Assembly (NCBI GenBank): GCA_028281165.1
Contig: JANQKI010000015.1
Coordinates: 1-64,000 of the forward strand
Length of the DNA stretch: 64,000 bases
Source: Opitutaceae bacterium
GTDB lineage: Bacteria; Verrucomicrobiota; Verrucomicrobiia; Opitutales; Opitutaceae
Direction: 5' to 3'
The stretch's first letter is position 1; the number at the start of each line of letters is the position of its first letter. The notes beneath the pieces are model-generated. The model was not told the DNA's origin, ran no database searches, and worked only from the letters and a program-made list of their open reading frames with translations. Shown here in pieces: positions 35,793-44,821 of this stretch. A program made the position numbers and the translations under genes.

Positions 35793-37142
35793 ATGAAGAT
35801 TGTAATTGTCGGCGCTGGGGAGGTCGGCGCTCATTTGAGCGAGACTCTTAGCCTGGAAGGTCACGACGTGACGATCATTGATCGCGACGATGAGAGAGTT
35901 CAATCTTTGAACGAACGTATCGACGCTCGGGTAATAAAAGACAATGGCAGTTCAGCCTCGGTTCTACAAAGGGCAGGCACAGCTAAATGCGACTTTTTTC
36001 TGGCAGTAACCAGTAGTGACGAAACAAACCTAGTTTCCGCTTCGCTTGCTAAAGCTATTGGAGCCAGCGTCACCTTTGCAAGGGCGCATGACTCGACCTA
36101 TCGCGACAGCTCGATTATCAATCACCAAAGCTTGTTCGGAATCGATCACCTTGTAAATCCTGAGGCCCTGGCCGCCGTTGAAATGGCAGCTCGTATTCGA
36201 AATCCAGGTCGCGTCGCCGTAGAAGACTTTGGTCGTGGCAAGATCGAAGTACTATCTCTTAAAGTACAACCTAAAGCCAAGGTGATCGGGCAGCCCTTAA
36301 GCACACTGAAACTCTCAAGCCAAGTTCGTATAGGACTGATCAACCGAGGGGAAGAAGCTTTCGTGGCCAACGCGAACTCAGTGCTGCAGCCAGGAGACAA
36401 TGTGACGCTTTTCGGGGACCCTCAAGCATTGTTCGAGTCCTATTCGATGTTTGATCCCAAATCGAAAGGAGGAGCTAAAACATGTGTGACGATTCTTAGC
36501 GGAAGTGAGATCGCCATCGCACTTTCGCGCCTGCTGAGCCACTCGCACTTCCGCATCCGCATTATCGAGAAGGATCTCGAACGGTGCCACGCATTGGCGG
36601 AACGGCTTCCCAATGTGAATATTATCCACGGGGACGGGACCTCCCTTCGCGTTTTGGAGGAAGAGGAAGTGGGCACTTCGGATTTCTTCGTGGCTTGCTC
36701 GAAAGATGACGAGGAAAACATCATGACTTGTTTGCAGGCCAGCAAACTGGGAGCGAAAAAGACCATGCTAGCCATAAATAGGGCGGACTATATCGATGTG
36801 CTGGAAAAGGTTCGGGATTCGCTCGGAGTCCACTTCGCAGTTTCTCCGCGCGTGACTGCTGCTAAAGAAGTACTACGCTATCTAGGCGAGAAGCCTTTTG
36901 TGGAATTCGAAAGTGGCAATGACTCAAGTAGCATTATCGAGCTAAAGGTTAAAAAGAACTCAAAAGTAGTCGGAAATCGAATACGAGAAATAGAGCTTCC
37001 GAACGAGTGCGTTTTAGTAGGTCTTGAACGCAACTACGAGCCTAAGATGCCTACAGGCGAAGACACCCTGGAGACCGATGACCTAGTTTTGGCCATCATC
37101 AGCAAGTCGCAAATCAAAGAATTGCTCAAGCTCCTCAAGTAA
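35793..37142 (+). CDS. trkA: Trk potassium uptake regulator TrkA
   Basis: Peripheral NAD(H)-binding subunit of the Trk K+ system. The 449 residues contain two tandem RCK units: the first Rossmann motif GAGEVGAHLSETLSLEG at residue 7, the second at about 230 (LSGSEIAIALSRLLSHS), each followed by a TrkA-C domain (KVIGQPLSTLKLSSQ; KVVGNRIREIELPNE). trkH follows after 20 bp, so they are cotranscribed. Confidence 0.95.
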   Translation: MKIVIVGAGEVGAHLSETLSLEGHDVTIIDRDDERVQSLNERIDARVIKDNGSSASVLQRAGTAKCDFFLAVTSSDETNLVSASLAKAIGASVTFARAHDSTYRDSSIINHQSLFGIDHLVNPEALAAVEMAARIRNPGRVAVEDFGRGKIEVLSLKVQPKAKVIGQPLSTLKLSSQVRIGLINRGEEAFVANANSVLQPGDNVTLFGDPQALFESYSMFDPKSKGGAKTCVTILSGSEIAIALSRLLSHSHFRIRIIEKDLERCHALAERLPNVNIIHGDGTSLRVLEEEEVGTSDFFVACSKDDEENIMTCLQASKLGAKKTMLAINRADYIDVLEKVRDSLGVHFAVSPRVTAAKEVLRYLGEKPFVEFESGNDSSSIIELKVKKNSKVVGNRIREIELPNECVLVGLERNYEPKMPTGEDTLETDDLVLAIISKSQIKELLKLLK

Positions 37143-37162
37143 TCGTTCGATCCCAAGGCGCA

Positions 37163-38638
37163 ATGAATTTCGCTCTCGTATCCAGACTATTGAGCACGGT
37201 AATGCTAATATTGGCATTGGCCTTTGCTGTTTGCCTTGGATTATCGGGACTACTAGATAAGTCTTCTGAATTCGAACGGTCGCGCAATGCGTTCCTTCTT
37301 TCTATTGGAGTGGCACTAACGCTGTCTTGGATATTCTACTACGTCGGTAGAGGCGCTCCTAAAAAGTTTTTTCAAAAAGAGGCGCTTTGCGTGATCGGCC
37401 TTGGATGGATTCTATCAAGCGTGGTAGGCAGCATTCCCTATTTGGTCATAACGCCTCAAATCGGATTCGCTAACGCTATTTTCGAGAGCACTTCGGGACT
37501 GACAACGACAGGAGCTAGCGTATTGAGCAACTTGGAAGAGCTACCTCACAGTTTACTGTTCTGGCGAGCTATGAGCCAGTGGATCGGAGGCATGGGAGTA
37601 GTTGTATTCTTCGTTGCCATACTGAACTTTCTAGGAGCTAGTGCTAAAATGCTTTACGCCAATGAAGCTTCTGGATCCTTATCGGACATCGAGGAAGGAC
37701 GCGTTCAAAGAGCAGTGTTGCGAATCGTCTACGTGTACGCTGGCCTGTCATTGCTTTGCGCCCTAGCTTATCATATCGGGGGAATGAACTGGTTTGATGC
37801 GGTCTGCCATATGTTCACTACGGTCTCTACGGGGGGATTCAGTACGCGCACTGCCAGTTTCGCGGCTTTCGAAAGCCCTCTCATTGAATGGATCGCCATC
37901 GTGTTCATGATTCTGGGTTCGATCAGCTTTTTTCTTCTCCTTCAAATTCTAAAGTGTCGTTTCAGTAACATAAAAAAGAATACAGAATTTAAAGCCTATT
38001 TGATCATTCTCTCTTGCAGTATAATAGCTGTCTTCGGAGCTATTTATTCCACGGAGACGATTTCCGGTTTCCATGATGCACTGCGCGGCGCAACGTTTCA
38101 GGTAGTATCCATAGTCACAACCAGCGGATTTGCTACTGAGGATTTCGCGAGCTGGCCAGGTCTGCCACAGGCCTTTTTGCTTATTTTAATGACGATCGGA
38201 GGCTGCTCCGGTTCGACATCCGGAGGCATCAAGGTGGTCCGTTTCGTAGTTTGCGTAAGAATGTGTCTTATCAGCGTCGAGCGGTCTATTAGAACTCGAG
38301 TTATTCGACAGGTGAAAATAAACAATAGAGGGCTGAATGAGCAGGCGGCCCAGGATATTATTATTTACTCCGTCCTCACATTTACACTCTTGCTCGCCTC
38401 CATTTTGATCATCTCGATTTTCGAAAATAAGCATCAATTGGATACGATAATTAGCGCGGCCCATGCCTGCTTTTTCAACATAGGGCCGGGGTTCAAGGAG
38501 GTAGGTCCAACCCAAACCTACGATTTTCTGCACGATTACACGAAAATATTCCTTTCGCTTACCATGATCATGGGTCGTCTTGAGCTTTACGCTATTCTCG
38601 CCCTTTTCTCCCCATCCCTGTGGAAGCGCTTCAAGTAG
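37163..38638 (+). CDS. trkH: Trk potassium uptake channel TrkH
   Basis: Membrane K+ channel-like transporter of 491 residues. The four P-loops with filter Gly residues can be traced: TTTGASVLSNL, TVSTGGFSTR, VTTSGFATEDF and FFNIGPGFKEVG. About ten hydrophobic helices surround them. It forms an operon with trkA. Confidence 0.95.
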   Translation: MNFALVSRLLSTVMLILALAFAVCLGLSGLLDKSSEFERSRNAFLLSIGVALTLSWIFYYVGRGAPKKFFQKEALCVIGLGWILSSVVGSIPYLVITPQIGFANAIFESTSGLTTTGASVLSNLEELPHSLLFWRAMSQWIGGMGVVVFFVAILNFLGASAKMLYANEASGSLSDIEEGRVQRAVLRIVYVYAGLSLLCALAYHIGGMNWFDAVCHMFTTVSTGGFSTRTASFAAFESPLIEWIAIVFMILGSISFFLLLQILKCRFSNIKKNTEFKAYLIILSCSIIAVFGAIYSTETISGFHDALRGATFQVVSIVTTSGFATEDFASWPGLPQAFLLILMTIGGCSGSTSGGIKVVRFVVCVRMCLISVERSIRTRVIRQVKINNRGLNEQAAQDIIIYSVLTFTLLLASILIISIFENKHQLDTIISAAHACFFNIGPGFKEVGPTQTYDFLHDYTKIFLSLTMIMGRLELYAILALFSPSLWKRFK

Positions 38639-38655
38639 GCCGGCCATTCCGGAAA

Positions 38656-38686
38656 ACAAAAAACGCGACCTCAAGAAAGGTCGCGT
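38656..38686 (-). terminator. terminator of the ferredoxin gene
   Basis: A perfect 9-bp stem (ACGCGACCT 38663-38671 with AGGTCGCGT 38678-38686, 6-nt loop) is followed on the minus strand by TTTTTTGTTTT. It stands between the convergent trkH and ferredoxin genes. Confidence 0.88.
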
Positions 38687-38710
38687 CAAAATTGGTTGAT
38701 TTGGTTTGTG

Positions 38711-38947
38711 TTATTCGTCGCCGTCGTCGCCGATCGCCTCAACGGGGCAGCCTTCAAGAGCTTCCATGCAGAGATCTATGTCTTCTTGAGATTCTGGCTG
38801 GTTGTAAACAAACGAGAAGGCTTCATCGTCATTACGTTTAAAAAAGTCTGGCGCGGTTTCACGGCAGAGATCGCAATCGATGCACTGCTCATCCACGTAA
38901 AACTTTCCAGCCACGTTGTCCGGCCACTTGTCGTCTTTTTCTGCCAT
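38711..38947 (-). CDS. ferredoxin, single 4Fe-4S
   Basis: A 78-residue acidic electron carrier. Cluster ligands are in CIDCDLC (C-x2-C-x2-C) and the distal GCPVEAIG (C-P). The second cluster set of 2[4Fe-4S] ferredoxins is missing; a Cys in DLCMEALEGC may form a disulfide as in Thermotoga/Pyrococcus-type ferredoxins. Partner enzymes are not in the immediate neighbourhood. Confidence 0.92.
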   Translation of the reverse strand: MAEKDDKWPDNVAGKFYVDEQCIDCDLCRETAPDFFKRNDDEAFSFVYNQPESQEDIDLCMEALEGCPVEAIGDDGDE

Positions 38948-39017
38948 AATGCGCGTATATCGACATTTGATTAAATTCTGTCAAGCGGTACCGACTAAAT
39001 GCGAAAGAAAAAGCTTT

Positions 39018-40313
39018 CTAAATTCGGTCCAGATATGGCTGAAGGCGATCAAGCGTTTTTTGGACTGCTCCTCGACTCTCTTGATGCCACTTGAGACCTG
39101 CGGCGCTCATGGAAGATCGGAGTTTAGAATCATTACTAAGATGAATGATTTCCGTAATAGCTGCTTGTTCATCAACAACTTGCATTGCGGCTCCATAATC
39201 CAGAATCTGCTCAAGGATCCCCGGAAAATTTCTCATTCCAGGGCCAAACAGCGTGGGGACGCCAAGAGCGCAGGCTTCAACAGGTGTTTGCCCTTCGTTC
39301 TCGGGAGGCAGACTTTTTCCAATAAAGGCGAGGTCGGCAAGCTGGGTGAGGACCTTCAGTTCGCCGTGGGTATCGGCCACCAGGATGTCCACTCGGCCGC
39401 TGGGTTCTCCTGAAGTTTTAAAATGAGTCACAAAATCCGAGGCATGACTAACGAGAAGCTTTGCGATCTCATCACGACGCTCGGCATGACGCGGCACCAT
39501 CAGTAGTCGAGCACAAGGATTGCTGGCGCGAAGCTGCCGGAAAGCTTTCACGAGCATTGTCTCCTCAGCTGGCCAGGTTCCCGAGCCCAGCAAGACAAAT
39601 CCATCTCCCAGTCCCCATACGTTTTTCAAGGCCCTACGATCATCTGCTTCAAGAACCGGCTCGATGTCTCGATCAACCTTAAGATTCCCGGTTACCGAAA
39701 TGCGATTTTTGTCGAGGCCGATCGATTCGAAACGGCTTTTATCTCTTTTCGATCCCGCAAGAATCTCAGTGAGATGTCCTATTTCTTTTCGGGCAAAAGG
39801 AGCAAATTTGGATACGTATTTGTAGGAGCGATCCGAGAGGCGGGCGTTCACCAGGAATACTGGCGTGCGTCTCTTTCCGGCTTGGTGAAAGTGTTCAGGC
39901 CACATTTCCGTTTCCATGCAAATCGCCATGTCAGGCCGAACCGTATTCCAGACATTTCGGCAAAAAGGCCAGAAATCTAGCGGGAAATAAGCGAGTTCGA
40001 TCAGTTCATGACTAAATTTCTCTTTAGCCGCCGCGTATCCAGTGCTTGTCGTCGTTGTAAGGAAAATCTCATTACGAGAATCATTGGAGAGTTTCTTTAA
40101 TAGAGGTTCGAGAGCGAGTATTTCTCCTAGGCTCACAGCCTGTATCCAAATTCTACGGTTGTTTTTTTTCTTTTCCGGAACCTTCAGGCCCATTCCAAAA
40201 CGCGTTGCGAATTTCTCTTTGTATCCACCGCGACGACGCATCTTGAGAAGATAGAAGGGCGAGGAAAGCAAAGCTATAGGAGCGAAGATTATCCTGTAAA
40301 TCCAGATAAACAC
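39018..40313 (-). CDS. waaA: Kdo transferase WaaA (KdtA)
   Basis: Membrane-anchored GT30 glycosyltransferase that adds Kdo to lipid A precursor. The 431 residues start with a hydrophobic anchor (IIFAPIALLSSPFYLL). Family blocks are WIQAVSLGEILALEPL, TTTSTGYAAAKEKF, AICMETEMWPEH and VNARLSDRSYKY (the Glu in the second is catalytic in the family), with GSGTWPAEE and the terminal nucleotide-sugar region PVEACALGVPTLFGP. It complements kdsC and lptABC at the left end of the window. Confidence 0.95.
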   Translation of the reverse strand: MFIWIYRIIFAPIALLSSPFYLLKMRRRGGYKEKFATRFGMGLKVPEKKKNNRRIWIQAVSLGEILALEPLLKKLSNDSRNEIFLTTTTSTGYAAAKEKFSHELIELAYFPLDFWPFCRNVWNTVRPDMAICMETEMWPEHFHQAGKRRTPVFLVNARLSDRSYKYVSKFAPFARKEIGHLTEILAGSKRDKSRFESIGLDKNRISVTGNLKVDRDIEPVLEADDRRALKNVWGLGDGFVLLGSGTWPAEETMLVKAFRQLRASNPCARLLMVPRHAERRDEIAKLLVSHASDFVTHFKTSGEPSGRVDILVADTHGELKVLTQLADLAFIGKSLPPENEGQTPVEACALGVPTLFGPGMRNFPGILEQILDYGAAMQVVDEQAAITEIIHLSNDSKLRSSMSAAGLKWHQESRGAVQKTLDRLQPYLDRI

Positions 40314-40457
40314 CGGAAAGCTTAGAAGCTAGTTTCGAAAGAGAAGGCAAGACCTCCCATGATTTGCGAATGATTTTAAGAAGAATCAGAAGGCAGACTT
40401 CCAACACAGGAGTTTTGACAGAGAGAAACGAGCCTTTATCCTAGCCGCCTCAAACCT

Positions 40458-40949
40458 ATGGATCATCTGCATGCCTATTGGAGAATGGAATACGTTACCC
40501 AGGAGAAACCTCCTGAAGCCAGGCATCCATTTGTAGATCTGCCAAATCTGGGGGATGACAAAGCCGCGCTTATCGTCAGCCGAGAACAACACAGCTTCAT
40601 CTTGATGAACCGCTACCCCTATAATCCAGGTCACCTCTTAATCTTGCCCTATCGTGAAGTTCCTGAACTAGAAGATCTTACAGGCGAAGAGCGAAGCTGC
40701 TTTCTAGAGGCAACCATTAAGGCTAAGAAACTGCTTTCCCAGGCTCTCAAGCCCTCGGGCTTTAATGTCGGCCTAAACCTCGGCAGTGCGGCCGGAGCTG
40801 GCGTCCCCAAGCATCTGCATATGCATGTGGTTCCTCGTTGGACAGGAGACACCAATTTCATGCCAGTGCTTGGATCGACCCGAGTGCTATCCCAGTCGCT
40901 TGAGGAGATGTGGGAGCATCTGAAATCGCTATGCGAAAAGCTGGACTAA
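40458..40949 (+). CDS. HIT-family nucleotide hydrolase
   Basis: A 163-residue HIT protein with the triad HLHMHVVPRW and the upstream NRYPYNPGHLLILPY. The GLNLGSAAGAG stretch resembles the diadenosine-tetraphosphate phosphorylase-like branch found in actinobacteria and others. Substrate not known. Starts 37 bp before phoH, likely cotranscribed. Confidence 0.92.
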   Translation: MDHLHAYWRMEYVTQEKPPEARHPFVDLPNLGDDKAALIVSREQHSFILMNRYPYNPGHLLILPYREVPELEDLTGEERSCFLEATIKAKKLLSQALKPSGFNVGLNLGSAAGAGVPKHLHMHVVPRWTGDTNFMPVLGSTRVLSQSLEEMWEHLKSLCEKLD

Positions 40950-40986
40950 TAGCGATCGAACGTCCTTTATAGCCCGCTTTTTCTAT

Positions 40987-41946
40987 ATGGCGTCGCGAAA
41001 GCTCTATTTCGACAATCCCAGACAACTTAGCCTCCTTTACTGCGACAAGGAGGAGAATCTTCAGTACGTAGAGGAGTGTTTCAACGTCACCCTCGTAACC
41101 AGAGACGGTTGGATCCAAATAGACGGGGACGAAGCGGACATAAATAAAGGGGCTCTCGTTTTCGAGCTGCTGAAGGAAGCTCGCGAGCAAGGCCTGGCGA
41201 TTAAAAATTCCGATTTCAAGGGAGTTGTCGATGGCGTAGCCCGTGGTTTGGAAGAAGAACTACGTTCCCTTTACGACGAGGCAACCGTAATCAAAACACG
41301 CCGTAAAAGCATTGTACCCAAGACGATAGGTCAAAAGCAGTACCTGCAATCGATTCAAAATAACGACATCGTTTTCGGCATAGGACCGGCAGGTACGGGT
41401 AAAACCTACCTTGCAGTCGCTGCGGCTGTTTCACATCTCATCGAAGGCCGTATAAAAAGATTGATATTAAGCCGACCCGCCGTGGAAGCTGGGGAAACTC
41501 TCGGCTTTCTGCCCGGCGATCTGCAGGAAAAGATCCTTCCTTACCTAAGGCCCTTGTATGACGCGCTTTACGACATGCTTGATCGCGAGGATGTCGCGAA
41601 ACTAATCGATAAAGGAGTCATCGAAATCGCTCCTCTCGCCTACATGCGTGGGCGAACTTTGAGTGAATCTTTCGTCATTTTGGACGAAGCTCAAAATACA
41701 ACGTCGGAACAGATGATGATGTTTTTGACAAGACTAGGCAACGACAGCAAAATGGTGATTACTGGGGATTTGACTCAAATTGACATTCCCCGATCACGCC
41801 AGTCCGGTCTTCTAGAAGTCAAAGAAATACTCAAGTCATTGAAAGGCATAAATTTCCACTATTTCCAATCAACGGATGTGGTTCGGCATCACCTCGTGCA
41901 GAGAATCATCGAGGCCTACGATGCGTTTCGCTCCTCCGAGAAATAG
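40987..41946 (+). CDS. PhoH-family ATPase (PhoH-like, YbeZ type)
   Basis: Cytoplasmic P-loop ATPase/helicase of 319 residues linked to rRNA maturation together with YbeY. Walker A is GPAGTGKTYLA and Walker B is FVILDEAQNTT; SRPAVEAGETLGFLPGD and GDLTQIDIPR are family blocks. An N-terminal KH-like segment precedes. It lies in the order phoH-pgpH-ybeY, a common arrangement. Confidence 0.94.
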   Translation: MASRKLYFDNPRQLSLLYCDKEENLQYVEECFNVTLVTRDGWIQIDGDEADINKGALVFELLKEAREQGLAIKNSDFKGVVDGVARGLEEELRSLYDEATVIKTRRKSIVPKTIGQKQYLQSIQNNDIVFGIGPAGTGKTYLAVAAAVSHLIEGRIKRLILSRPAVEAGETLGFLPGDLQEKILPYLRPLYDALYDMLDREDVAKLIDKGVIEIAPLAYMRGRTLSESFVILDEAQNTTSEQMMMFLTRLGNDSKMVITGDLTQIDIPRSRQSGLLEVKEILKSLKGINFHYFQSTDVVRHHLVQRIIEAYDAFRSSEK

Positions 41947-42012
41947 GTCTCGCGGTTGACTTGCCAAGAGACCGATATTTGAATCTTTTCTCCTAAATAA
42001 CGTCCAACCCGC

Positions 42013-44376
42013 ATGCCTCTTTCCGAGCAATTCAAGGCGTTGATCGCTCGCTTCTTTTCTAAGAAGCGGATGCGCAAGACCGAGACTTCGTCCTCGTTCC
42101 TGACGTTCTTGGAAAACAGCAAGCTGGTGTCTTTGCTGATCTTCGTGCTGAGCGTGGCTCTGATTGTGGTCATCAGCTTTGTAGGCGTTCGCTCTTCAAA
42201 CTACCAGCTGCTGGAAAATCAATATTCTACAATTCGCATCGTAGCAGCTGAAACGTTCTCCTACCCTAGCGATATTCTGACAGAGAGAGAGCGGGAAAGG
42301 CTGCTAAACGAAGTTCCTCAAGTCTTCGATATCGACATGCAGCCCTACGAGGCCTTCGACGATCATATAAGGCAGCTGCTCGTAGACATGGAACGCTTTT
42401 CAACCGTGGAAGAGGATCTTTCGGCAGCGGCGGCGGAAAACATGATACGGGAGATCGCGGAGAATTTTAACGCCAAAGGCAACTACCGTCTATCGGAGGC
42501 GGACCTGACTAACATTCTGGAATTCGCCGATCTGGAAACGCGTAATGAATTGATCGATACAGGTTTGATCAGCTTGCGCGAAAGCTATAAACTGGGGATT
42601 TACGACCGGAATGACAACAGCTTCATGTTTGGCAACGATTCGGTGGCATTGATCAATCGAGAAGGCAGTATCAGCCAAAGACGTCTGGAGTCTACCGAAG
42701 ACGCCCTTACTTCGCTTCGCATTGCTTTAAATGCGGCAAATGTGCCGCCGAACGTAGCCGCCGCTTACAACCGACTGTTTCGCGATGGGGTTCAACCCAA
42801 CCTGAAACGAAACGAAGGCGAGATGGAACAGATCCGTCGTCAGCTTCAGGATTCACTCGAGCCAGTCATTGTTCGCGTTGAAAAAGGCGCCAGTATCATC
42901 GAACCGAATACAGAAGTAAGTGCAGAGCAATTCGAACAGCTCACCGCCTACCGTCAACATTCAGCTAGCCAGAACTCGGCCCAATTCGACCTGCAGTTAG
43001 TCGGGCGCATGCTTCTCGTGCTCGCTATGCTAACGGCAGCTACTTTCTATATTCGCCTCGAAGACAAGGAAACGCTGCAAAGCAATGGTCGCCTCGGACT
43101 GCTAGCATCAGTTGTCATCATTAACTTGCTGCTGATTCGTACCTGTTTCCAACTCGGCAGCTTTGAACTCTTCCTCTACGATAGCCGCCTTTCCGCCATA
43201 CTGCCATACATAACGCCCACAGCTTTGGCTCCCATCATCGTGGCTATTCTTATGGGCAGTCGACCTGGACTCCTGACAGCCTTGATGATCAGCCTCTTTA
43301 CGGCAGTCATGTTTGGCGAGCGCCACGACCTTTTCGTCATGTCGTTTCTGGCCTCGACCGTAGCGATTTTCGTGTGTCGCAATGTTCGTAAACGTGGCCG
43401 CGTGGTGATGGGCGGGGTCGCCGCAGGGGTCTGTATCGCAGCCTTCACGCTACTCTACAATACTGTCGATAGACTGCCCTCGGAAACGATTTTTAAACAG
43501 CTATCGGCTGGCTTGTTAACCGGAATGCTCCAAGGCGTTTTGATTGTAGGTATCCTCCCAATACTTGAAGGCATCTTCAAACGCACGACGGATATCACTT
43601 TGCTCGAGCTAAGCGACTACAATCACCCGATTCTGCGCCGCATGCAGCTTGAAGCTCCTGGCACTTGGCACCACAGCCTTATGGTAGCGAACCTTGCTGA
43701 GAACGCCTGTAACGTGGTCGGCGGCAACGCCCTCCTCGCCCGCGTAAGCTGCATGTTCCATGATATTGGCAAGCTGGTTAAACCAGAATACTTCACAGAA
43801 AACCAACTCGATGGGCATAATCCTCACGACGAAAAAACCCCGTCGTTCAGCGCCCTGATTATCAAGAGCCACGTTAAGGAAGGCGTGGACCTCGGACTGA
43901 CCTACAAGCTCCCAAGACCCATCATCGACATCATCCGCCAACACCATGGCACCAACCTCATCCGCTTCTTTTACCACAAAGCTGTAAAGCAAGCAGAGGG
44001 TGGCGAACAAGACGGCGCCACCGTGCAGGAATCGACTTATCGCTACGATGGGCCCAAACCACAATTTAAGGAAAGCGCTATCATTCTTCTGGCAGACTCG
44101 CTCGAAGCGGCCAGTCGTTCGCTGTCCAAGGTGACTTCCCAAAATGTGGAAGAACTCGTAGAGCGTATTTTCAATCTGAATATCGAAGACGGCCAGCTCG
44201 ACGACAGCCCCTTAACCATGGCAGAACTGGCTAAGATCAAAGAGAGCTTCATATTCACCTTGCTCAATTCACTCCATTCGCGCATCGCATACCCAGCCCC
44301 TCAACAGGATCTGGCGCCGAGCAAGAAATCGAATGAGAGAAAATCCGAGCGAGTCGAAGCGAGCGTTCGTCACTAG
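42013..44376 (+). CDS. pgpH: 7TMR-HD family phosphohydrolase (PgpH-type, c-di-AMP phosphodiesterase)
   Basis: A 787-residue membrane protein. It has an N-terminal membrane helix (about residues 36-57), an extracytoplasmic 7TMR-HDED region (about 60-320), a block of seven membrane helices (about 330-510) and a cytoplasmic HD domain from about 540: NHPILRRMQLEAPGTWHHSL, then CMFHDIGK and IIRQHHGTNL. In Listeria the homolog degrades c-di-AMP; that function here is inferred from the family. The ybeY frame overlaps its last 44 bp. Confidence 0.9.
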   Translation: MPLSEQFKALIARFFSKKRMRKTETSSSFLTFLENSKLVSLLIFVLSVALIVVISFVGVRSSNYQLLENQYSTIRIVAAETFSYPSDILTERERERLLNEVPQVFDIDMQPYEAFDDHIRQLLVDMERFSTVEEDLSAAAAENMIREIAENFNAKGNYRLSEADLTNILEFADLETRNELIDTGLISLRESYKLGIYDRNDNSFMFGNDSVALINREGSISQRRLESTEDALTSLRIALNAANVPPNVAAAYNRLFRDGVQPNLKRNEGEMEQIRRQLQDSLEPVIVRVEKGASIIEPNTEVSAEQFEQLTAYRQHSASQNSAQFDLQLVGRMLLVLAMLTAATFYIRLEDKETLQSNGRLGLLASVVIINLLLIRTCFQLGSFELFLYDSRLSAILPYITPTALAPIIVAILMGSRPGLLTALMISLFTAVMFGERHDLFVMSFLASTVAIFVCRNVRKRGRVVMGGVAAGVCIAAFTLLYNTVDRLPSETIFKQLSAGLLTGMLQGVLIVGILPILEGIFKRTTDITLLELSDYNHPILRRMQLEAPGTWHHSLMVANLAENACNVVGGNALLARVSCMFHDIGKLVKPEYFTENQLDGHNPHDEKTPSFSALIIKSHVKEGVDLGLTYKLPRPIIDIIRQHHGTNLIRFFYHKAVKQAEGGEQDGATVQESTYRYDGPKPQFKESAIILLADSLEAASRSLSKVTSQNVEELVERIFNLNIEDGQLDDSPLTMAELAKIKESFIFTLLNSLHSRIAYPAPQQDLAPSKKSNERKSERVEASVRH

Positions 44377-44815
44377 TCACTGCCCCCAGCTTGACTATAG
44401 CGAACAGGAAATTCTCGATCTCATAAACTTGCTTGATCAACAAGGAGCCTTTGACGCTCCTACTGGCGAACTCTCCATCGCTTTTGTAGAAAAGGACAGG
44501 ATAAGCCAACTCCATAAGCAATTCATGGATGATCCCACTCCGACAGATGTCATCACGTTTCAGGGGGACATCGAGGATGCCGTGGCAGGGGAGATCTGCG
44601 TTTGCCCTGAAGTGGCGCAGGACTACACCGCAGCCAACAACAAGAACTTCAGCGAAGAACTTACTCTGTACCTGATTCATGGATACCTACATCTTTGTGG
44701 ATTCGATGACCTCGAAACAGAAGACCGCTCCGAAATGAGAAATGCGGAAACGCAAGCGATGGAGCTGGTCAAACAATCCAACGCTATACCGACGTTTACT
44801 ATCAGAGACGTCTAA
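44333..44815 (+). CDS. ybeY: rRNA maturation endonuclease YbeY
   Basis: Metal-dependent endoribonuclease in 16S rRNA 3'-end maturation. It is 160 residues, with the metal motif in HGYLHLCGFDD. The first two His of H-x3-H-x5-H are kept and the third is Asp; some Bacteroidetes-type members show the same change. The FVEKDRISQLHKQFMDDPTPTDVITF block is typical. The start overlaps pgpH by 44 bp; the next gene begins 6 bp after the stop. Confidence 0.9.
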   Translation: MRENPSESKRAFVTSHCPQLDYSEQEILDLINLLDQQGAFDAPTGELSIAFVEKDRISQLHKQFMDDPTPTDVITFQGDIEDAVAGEICVCPEVAQDYTAANNKNFSEELTLYLIHGYLHLCGFDDLETEDRSEMRNAETQAMELVKQSNAIPTFTIRDV

Positions 44816-44821
44816 ATCGAC

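Noticed and set aside
43609-44142. 177-codon minus-strand frame within the HD-domain gene
   Set aside because: It is antisense to the conserved HD domain; no domain or start context supports it.
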